DNA of 64,000 nucleotides from Cymodocea nodosa. Taxonomy: Eukaryota > Streptophyta > Magnoliopsida > Alismatales > Cymodoceaceae. The stretch is taken from assembly GCA_036874045.1 (NCBI GenBank), contig CM072345.1, positions 575,501 through 639,500 of the forward strand. The letters are read 5' to 3'. This document shows, one piece after another, positions 11,716-22,757 of the stretch (positions within the stretch are counted from its first letter, which is position 1; every line of letters starts with the position of its first letter). The notes under the pieces were generated by a model. The model was not told the origin of the DNA. It saw only the letters and a list, made by a program, of their open reading frames with translations, and ran no database searches. Both the position numbers and the translations under genes were made by a program.

Positions 11716-12588
11716 ATGGGCTGCGTGTCGTCCAGCTACCTCGAAGAAGACGATGGTAAGGGCGGCGCCGCCGGTGGCTCTGGCCTTGGCCACCACATCG
11801 TCTCCCTCACCTCCACCACCTATGGTCTGCTCACCACCCTCGACGGTCCTGCCACACCCACGGCTCCTTCACCTCCCGGCCTCCCTCCCCAATCACCGTC
11901 CCTGCCGGACGCCATCAACTCCTGGGAGCTCATGGCAGACCTGGACACAACGGCCTCTCCTCCCAAATCGTCGTACGGCCAGAAGGCCGGCGGGCGGTCG
12001 CTGGAGACGTTCGAGCCAAGATGCAGCGTACTCTCTCCTCCCAAATCCGCATACGGCAAGAAGGCCGGCGGACGGTCGCTGGAGACGTTCGAAAGAAGAT
12101 GCCCACCGGGAGGGGCGGAGTGCGTGGTGGTGTACACCACCTCGCTTCGCGGCATAAGGAAGACCTTCGAGGACTGCAACGCCGTTCGAGCGGTTCTGGA
12201 GGGGACGGGGGTCAGCGTGAAGGAGAGGGACGTGTCCATGGACATGGGGTTCAGGGAGGAGCTGAGGGAGCTGATGAGGGGGACCTCGGACGACGCCACC
12301 GTTCCGAGGGTGTTCGTGAGGGGAAGATACGTGGGCGGAGCAGAGCAGGTGTTGAAGATGCACGAGGAGGGTTGGCTGGGAAACATCTTGGAAGGGTTGC
12401 CCAAGTGTGGGACGGGAGTCCCCTGCGACGGCTGCGGAGACGCCAGGTTTCTGCCGTGTTTCAGATGCTGTGGTTGTAGGAAGGTGGTGATCCAGGTGCT
12501 GCCGGCGGCCGGCAAGCAGCGGGCGGTCGCCGTGAAATGCCCCGACTGCAACGAGAATGGCTTGGTTCTCTGCCCAATCTGCTGCTGA
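11716..12588 (+). CDS. Glutaredoxin-like, Cys-rich C-terminal protein (At5g39865/At3g28850 type)
   Basis: Intronless gene for a 290-residue protein. It starts MGCVSSSY, an N-myristoylation/palmitoylation-like signal suggesting membrane attachment. Residues about 136-230 are a glutaredoxin fold: VVVYTTSLRGIRKTFEDC, then RDVSMD, then the TVPRVFV...GRYVGGAE glutathione-binding region. The usual CPYC/CC active site is absent; only a Cys within FEDC remains, which is normal for this plant subfamily, so redox catalysis is doubtful. The C terminus has paired cysteines (C237/C240, C248/C251/C252/C254, C275/C278, C286/C289/C290) that look metal-binding. Residues 81-103 and 107-129 are a near-identical in-frame tandem repeat, SPPKS(S/A)YG(Q/K)KAGGRSLETFE. 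The gene is convergent with the IQD gene, about 330 bases apart. Function in plants is poorly defined. Start choice rests on the MGC motif. Confidence 0.9.
   Translation: MGCVSSSYLEEDDGKGGAAGGSGLGHHIVSLTSTTYGLLTTLDGPATPTAPSPPGLPPQSPSLPDAINSWELMADLDTTASPPKSSYGQKAGGRSLETFEPRCSVLSPPKSAYGKKAGGRSLETFERRCPPGGAECVVVYTTSLRGIRKTFEDCNAVRAVLEGTGVSVKERDVSMDMGFREELRELMRGTSDDATVPRVFVRGRYVGGAEQVLKMHEEGWLGNILEGLPKCGTGVPCDGCGDARFLPCFRCCGCRKVVIQVLPAAGKQRAVAVKCPDCNENGLVLCPICC
11956..12102 (+). repeat. In-frame 78-bp tandem duplication in the glutaredoxin-like gene
   Basis: Two copies, 26 codons apart, encode 23-residue blocks that differ at only a few positions. Nucleotide identity is also high, so this is a fairly recent duplication and not convergence. 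Confidence 0.85.
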
Positions 12589-12914
12589 TACCACTCATCA
12601 TCACCATCGTTTTAGCTCTTGCTTGCTTCCTTCTTTTCTGTGCTGTTGATTGTGGTGTCCTTTCTCTACTCTTCTGTGATATCATCTCATCTCTTTCAAG
12701 TAAACGAGTGCGTTTGCCTTCTTATTTATTTCTTCTTCGGTTGTGTTTTTATCTTGTTTGATTAATCATCGGACGAGCTTTCGAACGAACAAGCCCAACT
12801 TGAATGAACATTATTTTTGCAAATAACAACGAGAACCAGGGGAAAAGTGGAAAAAAAAAAAAAAAACACGGAAAGCAGCGTCTTCCGATTAATTATTATT
12901 AATAATTGGTGTGG
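12589..12914. other. Tail-to-tail spacer with both 3' UTRs
   Basis: It separates the stops of the plus-strand glutaredoxin-like gene and the minus-strand IQD gene. It is T-rich then A-rich, includes a 19-A run near 12849-12867, and probably holds both polyadenylation regions. I see no other gene in it. Confidence 0.5.
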
Positions 12915-14142
12915 TCACCTTAGCCACCTACGGAGGTCAGTCGTAGACGACGGCGACACATCGCCGGCATAACTCCCGGTGTACGTCGACGACACGTTCG
13001 AGCTTTGCTCCATTCCGAATCTCTCGTTCACGCTCTTGAAGCTCGGGCTCCTCAGATCGTACTCCACCCGCCACCCACCGTAAACGCTGCCGTACTGCAG
13101 CTGCGGCGGCGGCACGGGGAACGACAGCCGCTTCTTCGCCGAACCGCATGCTCGTTGTTCCCTCTCCGGTGTTGCCGGCCTCTGTCTCGGTGCGCTCTGC
13201 GATCTGATCCGTGCTTTGGCCGACTCCGTGGCTGCCATGTAGTTGGGTAGCATCTGCATCTGCATCTGCCCGCCCTGTTGGTGGTGATGATGGCGAAATC
13301 CGGCATTGCGCCAACCGGGAGTGTGGACGGTAGAATGATAGCAGGTTGTTTCCTCTCTTTGAGCGCAGCGTGGGCTGGCGGAACGGACCTGCAAGGGGCG
13401 GATTTTGGCGGGGGAAGGTGTGGAGGGAGAACGATGGACAGGGGAGCTGGGGTGAGGTGGCCGTCGAGTGGGTGGCGTGCTGATGTACGAGATGGGTCGG
13501 CGGGTGTCGATTTCCAGGGTCTTGATGGGATCTCTGTGGTCGGTGGAGGCTCTTCTTCCTCTGTTGTTATGATGATGATGATGATGGTAATTGAGGTTGT
13601 GGTCACAGGATGGGCGGGACGCGATCCATCGGTCCAGCCAGTTGGCCGGCGTCAGTTCTTCTCCGCCTTGCTCTTTTCCAAGAGAAACAGATGACGACGA
13701 CGACCACTTGCCGTCCGACGTCCTCCACGGAAAAGCGTTGTTGGCAATATCTCGTTTGAGAGCGGCGTGGTGGAGGGCTGCCTGGAGCTCTTCGAGAGAA
13801 GGAGAAGGAGGACGGTTGTCAAGGACATCGGCTCCGCCACTCGCCTCTCTGGACATGGTAGACTTGCGCTCCGGGAGTTGGTGGTGGATGCGTGTGGTGG
13901 CAGAAGCACCCGGCTGAGAAAGCCGAACTCGCTGGTTCCGCACACGGTCCTGGACGCGGACAAGCGCCTGCATACACCGGAGGGTCATGTTGGCCTGTTT
14001 CCGGACGTTGTGGCCTCTCACCAAAGCTTGCAGCTTCACCAGACCCTTCAGAGCCCTCAACGCTCTTCTCGCCTGAATCAACCAACCCACTCCTCCCCTC
14101 CATCCATCAGCACGATGAAGAAAGAACGCAGCATACATATAT

Positions 14143-14179
<37 letters not shown>

Positions 14180-14706
14180 TACATATGCTTAATTACTTAC
14201 CAGATAACCGCGGAAGGCCGTTTGAATGACCAGGGCGGCGTAGCTTTCGCGGTACGAAGAAGGCGGACGACCGACCACCTCATTTTCTGCCGAAACCGGC
14301 ACCGCGACGGCATGCAAGTACCGCTCGGCTGCCGGCTCCTCCTGTGGCGGTGATGGTCGGAGGACTTGTGGTCGCTGCGGTGACTGTGAGGTCCTGCGAA
14401 ACGGCCAACGACTCCTCTTCCCCCTCTTCTTCTGCACACCCAAATCGATCGAGATGCCGATTACTTCTTCCCATATATATTAGGGGGATGGTCGGAAGAG
14501 GTGTGTGTACTGTGACCGAAGATGAAATTAGTAAACGTATTTACCTTGTCCTGGTCTTCTTCTTCCTGCAGGCCATGGTGTTGGTGACGGTACTCTGCGG
14601 CGTGGGACTTGGACGAGAAGGAGGAGGACGTCGACGACGACGACGGCGATCGGAAAGCCCTCTTGACGGCCGTGAACCAGGAGCTTCCGCCCTTCCCCAT
14701 GTGCAT
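12915..14706 (-). CDS. IQ67-domain (IQD) calmodulin-binding protein
   Basis: Plant-specific IQD scaffold protein linking Ca2+/calmodulin to microtubules, membranes or nucleus. Three exons, all phase 0: 14545-14700 (or from 14706), 14201-14431 and 12915-14072, giving about 514 residues. The N terminus, MGKGGSSWFTAVKRAFRSP, is the classic IQD start. The IQ67 core spans the exon 2/3 junction: ALVIQTAFRGYL then ARRALRALKGLVKLQALVRG, followed by QANMTLRCMQALVRVQ. This conserved phase-0 junction inside IQ67 is a hallmark of the family. A DUF4005-like tail has MLPNYMAATESAKARIRSQS and KKRLSFPV. A His run (HHHHHH) occurs mid-protein. Two ATGs lie two codons apart (14706, 14700); the second gives the canonical MGKGG start. 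It is convergent with the glutaredoxin-like gene. Confidence is high. Confidence 0.95.
14147..14177. repeat. (AC)n microsatellite in IQD intron 2
   Basis: An uninterrupted AC dinucleotide run of about 15 units inside the second intron of the IQD gene, near its 5' splice site. Confidence 0.95.
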
Positions 14707-15942
14707 TTACATACAAATCAAAGGCTGGAGTGAGAGGAGTTACCACCGCTGCCGCTTCATTTACACTCTTTGCAAATAGTAAATAATAATAAATGAGTGT
14801 CAGTAATATACTATACCATACTGACAGGCCTTCAAAGTTAATTAAAGTGAAGAATATTCATGTAAAGTAAAAGTAAAGTAGAGATCGAATTAAGTAAAAA
14901 GTTTTGCTTAACAAAATATATTTAATCTTGCAAAAGGTCAAGTTTAATGTGACATTATTTTAACATGTATTTTTTACCTGTTATCTTTTATGTTTTCTAT
15001 TTATAAAAATTTAACTTAAAATTAATTAACAATAAAATAATATTTATGCAGTTAGAAATTAACGAAACAAAAGTATAGAAAATACAAAAATTCATAGAAA
15101 ATGAAAAATAAACTAAACCACTTTTTCTTTCTTCCATTTTCTTACTTTTGGGTTTTTTTTTTTTTTAAATCTAAAGAAATCTAAAATTGATCTACCATTT
15201 TATGTATTGATACAAAAGTAAAATTAGAATTTTATAAAATTAAACGGAAACAAGATTTAAAATACAAAAGTTTGTGTATGTTTAAGGATTAGATGAAAAT
15301 TAAAATTCAGGTATTTGTGTATGTTATGGAATTAGAAAAAATTAGAATTTTATATTTACGTACAATAATAATGTAACATAATTATCTTTAATTAATTAAT
15401 TAAATTAAGTAATTAATTAGTAAATTAATTATGTTGATCAATTGACATGTCATATAATTATATTATTAAATATTTATATATCATTTATCAAGGACATACA
15501 AAAATTTCTCACGTATGTAATCTAGAATTTCATTTCTTTTCAGAATTAAAATTCTAAATATACAAACACTCGTTGTCTTAGAATTGGACTAAATTTAAAT
15601 TTATTTTCGTTTAATTATGAATACACAAACTTCACCCAAATAATTATTCACATTTTCATCACACTATTCTTACAACATCAAATAATTATTATTCTCATTT
15701 TCAAACATTCTATGGGAAAAGAAGAAGAAAATTTCAAATCTACTAATTTTTTTTACATAAAAAGTGAATAAATTACTTTTTAAGCAATACATAACACAAA
15801 CAAACATCCCCACCGTAAAGAAAAGAAGAAGAATAAAAAAAAAAAAAAAAAAAACTACGTGACAATACATTACATTTTTCAAGAAGAAACAGCACGTTAC
15901 TACCCATTTCAAGAAAAAAAAAATAAAAATAATAATAATAAT
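14707..15942. other. AT-rich intergenic region upstream of IQD
   Basis: No gene is seen. Around 15480-15640 there is a MITE-like stretch whose motif TTTGTATATTTAGAATT (read on the minus strand) resembles one near 20215-20340, hinting at two members of one small AT-rich family. The long minus frame at 15670-16119 is low-complexity and not a gene. Confidence 0.35.
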
Positions 15943-16041
15943 AACGACGGAGCGGTGGAAAGCGAAGCAGTGATGATGATGTCTCGAGTTCGACTCTCGA
16001 CGAAAGCAAAAGAAATTATCGGTTGAAAAAAAATAAATAAA
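15943..16041 (+). mobile_element. Possible tRNA-derived SINE fragment
   Basis: A pol III A-box-like GGAGCGGTGG (15948-15957) is followed about 30 bases later by a B-box-like AGTTCGACTC (15986-15995), then an A-rich tail (16026-16041). This spacing and order fit plant SINEs. No tRNA cloverleaf can be drawn and no flanking duplication was identified. Confidence 0.35.
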
Positions 16042-16136
16042 AGTGTCCGACACAAAAATAATTACTCGCTTGCACGGGTCCTCACGTGCCGTTGCCAGAT
16101 CTCCATATCCATACGTCAATATTTAATAATTCTTCA

Positions 16137-16156
16137 TGCTCTCTCTCTCTCTCTAG

Positions 16157-16196
<40 letters not shown>

Positions 16197-16243
16197 CTCT
16201 CTCTCTCTAGATAGATCTATCAATCTATCTATCTATCTATCTC
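16137..16243. repeat. Compound (CT)n/(ATCT)n microsatellite
   Basis: CT runs flank TATC/ATCT tetranucleotide runs, twice in succession, with AGATCTATC joints. It lies in the spacer between the IQD and starch synthase genes. Confidence 0.95.
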
Positions 16244-16734
16244 GGCCCACCCCCACCGTCTTTAAAGTATCTTATCGTATTAGCAGAAATGATTCTGATC
16301 GTATCTAAGCAACTTGTATCATTTTTTATTTCTTTCCCTTCTTCCAAGAACGCGACTGACCTGACTGTGTTGGAAGTTTCTGCTAACGAGCAAAGCTACA
16401 ACCAAACGGATAAGATGCTGCAGTTAAGTTACAACGGATTAAACGTTTAGATCACAGGTAATTAATCTACAATAAAATAAAGACAAGGCAGGCAGGAGGG
16501 TTAAGAATCAAGATCAGTTCATTCATTCGTTCATTTATTTATTTTCTCTTATTTAGCCTTACAAGAGAGTATTTGTGTACCTAAAAAGAGGGTAGAAGAT
16601 CAATTTTCTCTTATTTTCTACTTATATATAAGTAAATTTTTCCTTCGTTTCTCTACCCCTTATCTATTAAATCTAACAGAAAACACTTTGATCTCCTCGA
16701 CCTTCATTTTCCTGTAACTCTCAATGTATCTACT

Positions 16735-17297
16735 TCATAAGATCTTCGACACATCAACTTCACTATAAGTCTCTAGACAAGATCACCTATCATACATCAA
16801 TTCTAATTGATCACATCGACTCTAATTGATATTTCCGTCATTTTCTAGGTGCACAAACACTTTTTAAATTTTTCCATCATCTAAAAGTAGAGAGGGTAGA
16901 AAAGATATTTTTAATAATCTTCCAAACAAGAGAAGATTAAGAGAGGAACTTAAGATTAATAATAATGTCAAAAGTTAGTTATTAGGTTAAGAAATAAGAG
17001 ATTGTAGTGATTGAACATTCTATCTAAAAAGAAAGATACAATGAGAAAAAGAACAAGTCATGAGAGGTTACCTTATTTTAAATCATTAAATAACCAAATC
17101 CCAAACATTTTAAACAATCAAGAAAAAAAATCCTATGCTCTTTTAAAATCTAATTTAATCATCAAACCTCTTATGTTATTCCTATGGAGAAAGTAATTAA
17201 TTTCATGTGTAACTCTATATAATAATCTTGTAAGTTTCTATCTTTAAGAAAAACACATTGAGTATTAAAAAATGACATTATTCAAAACTAAACTATG
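16735..17297 (+). repeat. Dispersed direct repeat, copy 1
   Basis: About 560 bases with clear similarity to 19525-20205, including a 61-codon frame present in both copies. Copy 2 has an extra segment of about 100 bases. The two copies flank about 2.2 kb of non-coding sequence in the same orientation, so they could be LTR-like ends of a non-autonomous element or two insertions of one repeat. No primer-binding site or clean TG...CA ends were found. Confidence 0.7.
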
Positions 17298-19524
17298 GAG
17301 GGGTTAGTGCACACCAAATTTTAGGGAAAAGAAAGGAAAGTTTGTACATTCCTTTTGTTAGGTGTTAGTATGCACATCTGATGATGGAAAGAAATGACCT
17401 AAGTTTTTGACCGTATAAAAGGCATTAAATTCCTTTCTCCCAAAACCTTTCTGAGCTCCTCAAGTTCAAAACTCCTTGCTCGTCCTTTCGAGCTTATCCT
17501 TCCAACCCCGTCGTTGTTCACTTGTCTAGAAAGTTGTTGCTCATCCTTTCAAGCTTGTTGCCACTCGCTTGTCTGAAAACTCGTTGCTCGTCCTTCTGAG
17601 CTTAACCTTCTAACCTTGCCACTGCTTACCTGTTTGAAAACTCATCACTCATCCTTCCGACATCATTGCCGCTCGCCTGAGCTCCTCAAGTCCTTCCAAC
17701 CACTCTACTCGTGCTCCTAGACCTTGGGTGACAACTCTTAGACTGCCGTTGTTTGCAAAACCCTAACTTTCCCAAGTTGTCATTCACACTTACCTGGTAA
17801 GAATCTTGTCCTTGCACTTCTTTCTATCATAGTTATTAGCTTTGTAGTTATGTTATTAAATGGGCATGATCTTGATAAATTAGCTTTGTAGCAATGGTAA
17901 ACAGTTACATATACTTAGAGTTATGTATTATGCCTATTTACCAGTTTTGATTTTGGTTAGTATGTTAATTTGAATTCGTTTAGACTTGTAGATAATTCTT
18001 ATGCATAGGCAACCTCTTTTTATTTGTAGTTTAGTTAATTTATCAATGTGTTTAAGGTCAAGTTGTCGAGTTAAAGTGCGTTGTTAAGGTAATGCAACCA
18101 TAGACCAGGACTTATGGACTTTAAACAATCAATCAAATTTTAGCATGTGCTTGGCATTTTGTTTTAATATATCTATATATTTCTTATAACATATGTACTA
18201 GTATGTGACCATGTCCATTCTCTTTAATGTTACTCATAATATTTGTCAATTCATATAGATTCTTATTTCTTTAATTTATATCTCCCAAGTGTCATGATAG
18301 TCAAAAAAGTTGTATATCCTTCTTGATGTGGGTTGTTTCATTATGCCTTATAAGGTTTGTAGTGACAATATTTTGTTTTTCTTCCAACACTGCTAATTGG
18401 TACGGCGTTCTTGGTCTAGCAACCATTGTTCCTCAAAATGTTGGTACTAAAATTAATATCTTGACTTAGGTCTAAAGTTTGCATCCACTCTTGGCCCAAA
18501 AATCATTATTATGTTTTACAAAAATGAGTATTCTATTGAATTGTATATAACTTCATTTTGTTGGTTGGCTTGAGCTATTCACAAGTTCTATGAAGGATTA
18601 ACATCATATTTCATGTTTTTCATAATATGCCCTGTTTTGAAATTGTTAATTCCATGTTTAGAAGTTGAAATTTTGACGATGAAAAACTTAGATCGATACA
18701 ATTAATTTATATAGTGTTTGCCCTAACTGTTACTCTAGTGGTGTCCCTACAAACCTCTGATAATGAGTTTTCGATGGTTTCATTTTTTCTAAGGATAAAA
18801 ATCAATAGATTTTGCTGAAACATACCATTGATATCAACAGATTTCACTATCTAAGGGTTTCAATGGTTTTTAATTGAAAGTCATCGAAATATAATTACTT
18901 AATTGGTAGGTTTCATTATCTAAGGGGTTCAATGATTTTTAACTGAAAGTCATCGAAATGTTATCACTATATCGATGAGTTTCATGTGCAAACCGATGGT
19001 AAGTTTTACTAGAACACTTAGATTCCCTATATATTACTTTATCTATAGAAAGACATGTGTCACACATATAACACATGACTTAAGTGGTTTTTAAGATAAT
19101 TTCAATCAAAAGGTTTCATTTTTCTCTAAAAGCCTTCGAGAGTTCTTCTATATTATTTTGAATGCCTCTGATAGTTTGAAATTGATAATTCTTGTTTAAT
19201 TGACAAACTTATCTACAATATATTATTATTTTGGAAAGACATACCATATTGTACATCTGATTTAAAAGATTACCATTTATGTTTAGTAACTAGTACTCCA
19301 CATTTGAGAAATTAATTGTCACACAGTTTATATGTGGAAAATAACAAACATAGAGGAAAGTATGATTGACAAAGAATTATAAAAATAATGAGTAGAAATA
19401 GAAGAAAAAAGAAGGATTGATGAATCAATCTCTCAAAGGTTATTGAAACAAATTATTGAAGATTGAGATAGCTGAATTGCAACATTTTCTGAAGACATTT
19501 TCTACAAAAAAATCTTGACACATT
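17298..19524. other. Non-coding region between the direct repeats
   Basis: It contains a TATA-like GTATAAAAGG near 17413, degenerate repeats of about 62 bases at 17455-17690 (motif AACTCGTTGCTCGTCCTT), and a block at 18745-19010 with repeated TTCAATGGTTTTTAATTGAA-like and CATCGAAAT motifs. The latter resembles the subterminal repeats of CACTA transposons. TTTGTAGTG at 18359-18367 is CACTA-end-like. No coding sequence was recognised. Confidence 0.35.
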
Positions 19525-20205
19525 AACTCTATGAGATCTCTGATGCATCAACTCCATTGCAAGCCTTCAAACAATATCACCTATTGCATATCAACTCTAA
19601 CTGATCACATAGATTTTAACTGATCTTATCGACTCCAATTGATCTTTCCACAATTTTTCAAGTACACAAATACCTTTTAAATCTCTCTACCATCTAAAAG
19701 TAGAGAGAAGGTAGAAAAGAGATTTTAAGTAATCTTTCAAATAGGAGAAGCATTAATATTGGAAGTGTTTAGTAAACAACTAATGCCATACTAAAAAGGT
19801 TTATTTATAACCTTCCAAATAAGCTTTCCTTTAAGAGCCTAAGAGAGGAACTTAAGATTAATAAAAATGTCAAAAGTTGTTTAAATTTTTTAGGTTAAGA
19901 CATAAGAGATTGTAGTGATTGAACATTCTGTCTAAAAAGAAAGATATAATAAGAAAAATAAGAGGTCATAAGAGGTTACCTTATTTTAAATCATTAAATA
20001 ACCAAATCCCAAACATTTTAAACAATCAAGCAAAAAATTCCTATGCTCTTTTAAAATCTAATTTAATCATCAAGCTTTTTATGTTATTCCTACGCAGAAA
20101 GTGAATAATTTCATGTGTAGTCTTATATAATAATCTAGTAACTTTCTATCTTTAAGAAAAGCACATTGAGTATTGAAAATAACATTATTCAAAATTAAAT
20201 TAAAT
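19525..20205 (+). repeat. Dispersed direct repeat, copy 2
   Basis: Matches 16735-17297 in the same orientation, with an additional internal segment around 19755-19835. It ends at an ATTATTCAAAA motif shared with copy 1, after which the flanks diverge. Confidence 0.7.
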
Positions 20206-20990
20206 GTCTATTTGTACATTTAGAATTCAATCTATCATAGAAATAGAATTTAAAATTTAAGTGTTGATATATATTTAAAAAATTGATAAAAATTTAAATT
20301 TAAATGTTTGTACATACGAAGAAAGGATTTCATCGATACACCTTTGGTTTCTAATTCTAAGATATTATATCAATTTCAAATGGGAGGGACGGAGATAATA
20401 GAATAAATCAAAGAAGCTCTGAACTTTGTAGCATGCATATGTTAGAGAGACCTCGTACCTTTAAAATAAGGAGAGTGAAGAAATAGAATTAAATAAAATT
20501 AAAATTTATAAACAAGAGAAAAAGAAAAAAAAAAAAAAAAACGTCACATTCATAAGTATATATGGTACAAATTGAAAAAGAAGAAAAGGTATACATCATA
20601 TATAATTCATGGATGGATGGATGGATGGATGGATTCCTCCGGCCGGCGTTGCCAACGATGGAGCGGCGGCCACGCAGCATTACAAGGGGCACCACCTGGA
20701 ACGACCACCACCGCATGCGACCGCCACCTCGCCCCATTTGCTGTGCACCCAACGCACCCCTCTCTTTCTTCTTCTATATGTACGTAAGAGAGAATTCCAA
20801 GCTCCCACCACACCAACACTACCGGCCGATCAAGACACTCAGACCCCAGTTCCAAATACGTACCTCCGGCTGTAGGGTAGGTATAATATTGTTCTTCAAC
20901 GTTGGGGTATCGGTCCAGGGCCAGGTAACATTCTTGCGGAGAGAGGAGAAGGAAGACCCGATCGATCTCTGTGTACTCGATTAATTCAGA
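20206..20990. promoter_or_regulatory. Upstream region of the starch synthase gene
   Basis: AT-rich up to about 20600, with a (ATGG)6 run at 20609-20632, then GC-richer sequence probably containing the 5' leader. A TATA-like run lies near 20556. Other Waxy genes have a non-coding first exon; none can be placed here with certainty. The ATGs in the tetranucleotide run would be upstream AUGs if transcribed. Confidence 0.35.
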
Positions 20991-22297
20991 ATGGCGGCGG
21001 CTCTGACCAACAGCGGCGTCGGAGGCGAGGTCGCCGCGGTGTGGCCGTCTCATTCAAAACCCAAGACGTACGCCGCCAATCGTCGTGCAAGTCTGCGGCA
21101 GCCATCACGCGTGAAGAGAGAAGAAGCGTCGGAGTACCGCCACCGTGGCCGGTTGATGAGTTCTCTGGACAAGGATGTGGTCCGCTGGGGATCCGCCATC
21201 GTGACTCGCACTCCACCTGCCAAGAAGAAGACAGCCGCAGCGACGGCGGTGGTCGACGTCGGACCCGAGGCCACCGGCGAAACCAGTATGAGGGTTGTGT
21301 TTGTGGGGGCGGAGGCCGCTCCTTGGAGCAAGACCGGTGGCCTGGGCGAGGTTCTCGGAGGCCTGCCGCCGTCCATGGCGGTAAGATCACTGCATACGTA
21401 ACTTTACACGTATGCCGTACGTAGTAATTATTTAATGATGATGATCATCAATGTCTTAATGACTTTTTTGGTTGCAGCCAATTATTTGAAGGCTTTTTTT
21501 TTTTATCCTCGTACTTTTATTTAATTTGATAATAAGTTATTTATTTATTTATAATGTTCTTAATATTTATTATAAAAAAAATCAACTATTTATAATCATG
21601 ATTAACGTAGAAAGAAAATTTCACGTGACAACTGACAGTTAAAGATATCAAAGATAAAAGAAATATCGAGAATATCATCAAGACAAATAATCTTTTACAT
21701 TGTGAATGAAAGTAGGAAGTAAAAAAAAAAAAAAATCTTTTACTTTACTTTGCTTATTAATTTGTTCTCTAATCAATACACGTGTGTGAAGGGTAACGGG
21801 CACAGGGTCATGACCGTCACACCCAGATACGATCAATACGAGGACGCCTGGGACACCAGCGTTGTGGTCGAGGTACGTTTGCCGGTGGTTCATATTATCA
21901 TCAACTTTAGATATATCAACTTTATTTAAACCCGTTATGGTGTGTATTTTGATGCGCAGGTAAAGGTTGGCGAGGAGGTACATAACGTTCGCTTCTTCCA
22001 TTGCTACAAACGAGGAGTTGACCGGGTTTTCGTCGATCATCCCGTGTTCCTCGAGAAGGTACGGAACAAGAAGTAATTCTTGACTGTACTTTTTTGTTTG
22101 TTACTTTCCAAGTAAATAATGTTAATCAACTGCTTGTGGTTGTACTTTAATTTGATTTAGGTATGGGGGGAGACTGGGCCGAAGCTATACGGCCCAGTTA
22201 CCGGAGAGGACTACGCTGACAACACCAAGCGCTTCAGCCTTCTGTGTCAGGTTATTCTATAGTTTTGCAACATCATCCCTTGATCAATTAGTAGTTT

Positions 22298-22328
<31 letters not shown>

Positions 22329-22725
22329 GAAGTTGGGAAATGGGTCGAGTATAAGAATGATATTGTAGTGTCTGGTACGCAGGCAGCTTTGGAGGCCCCC
22401 AGGGTTCTGAATCTCAGCAACAATGACAATTACTCCGGGCCATATGGTGTGTGTGTGTGTGTGTGTATATATACCTTAATTAATGTTCATATATATGCAT
22501 CATACATGTACATATTAAACATTAATTCCTCAACCATAACTATTTGATAGGTGAAGACGTGGTGTTCGTTTGTAACGACTGGCACACTGCAATCCTTCCT
22601 TGCTACCTCAAGGCCAATTACCAGTCCAATGGCATCTACCGGAACGCCAAAGTAGTGAATTAGTTAATTAATTATATAAGCAGTAACGTACATGTATTAA
22701 GCTAGTAATTATAATTGATTATTAG

Positions 22726-22757
<32 letters not shown>

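Noticed and set aside
15943-16041. A tRNA gene suggested by A-box and B-box motifs
   Set aside because: No acceptor stem, D arm or anticodon arm can be paired; listed only as a possible SINE.
15670-16119. 149-codon minus frame rich in Phe, Ile and His
   Set aside because: It arises from A/T homopolymers and GAT repeats; its low-complexity composition is not protein-like.
17011-17196. 61-codon frame, also at 19919-20104, as a conserved small protein gene
   Set aside because: The two frames exist because the whole surrounding repeat is duplicated; similarity continues equally outside the frame.
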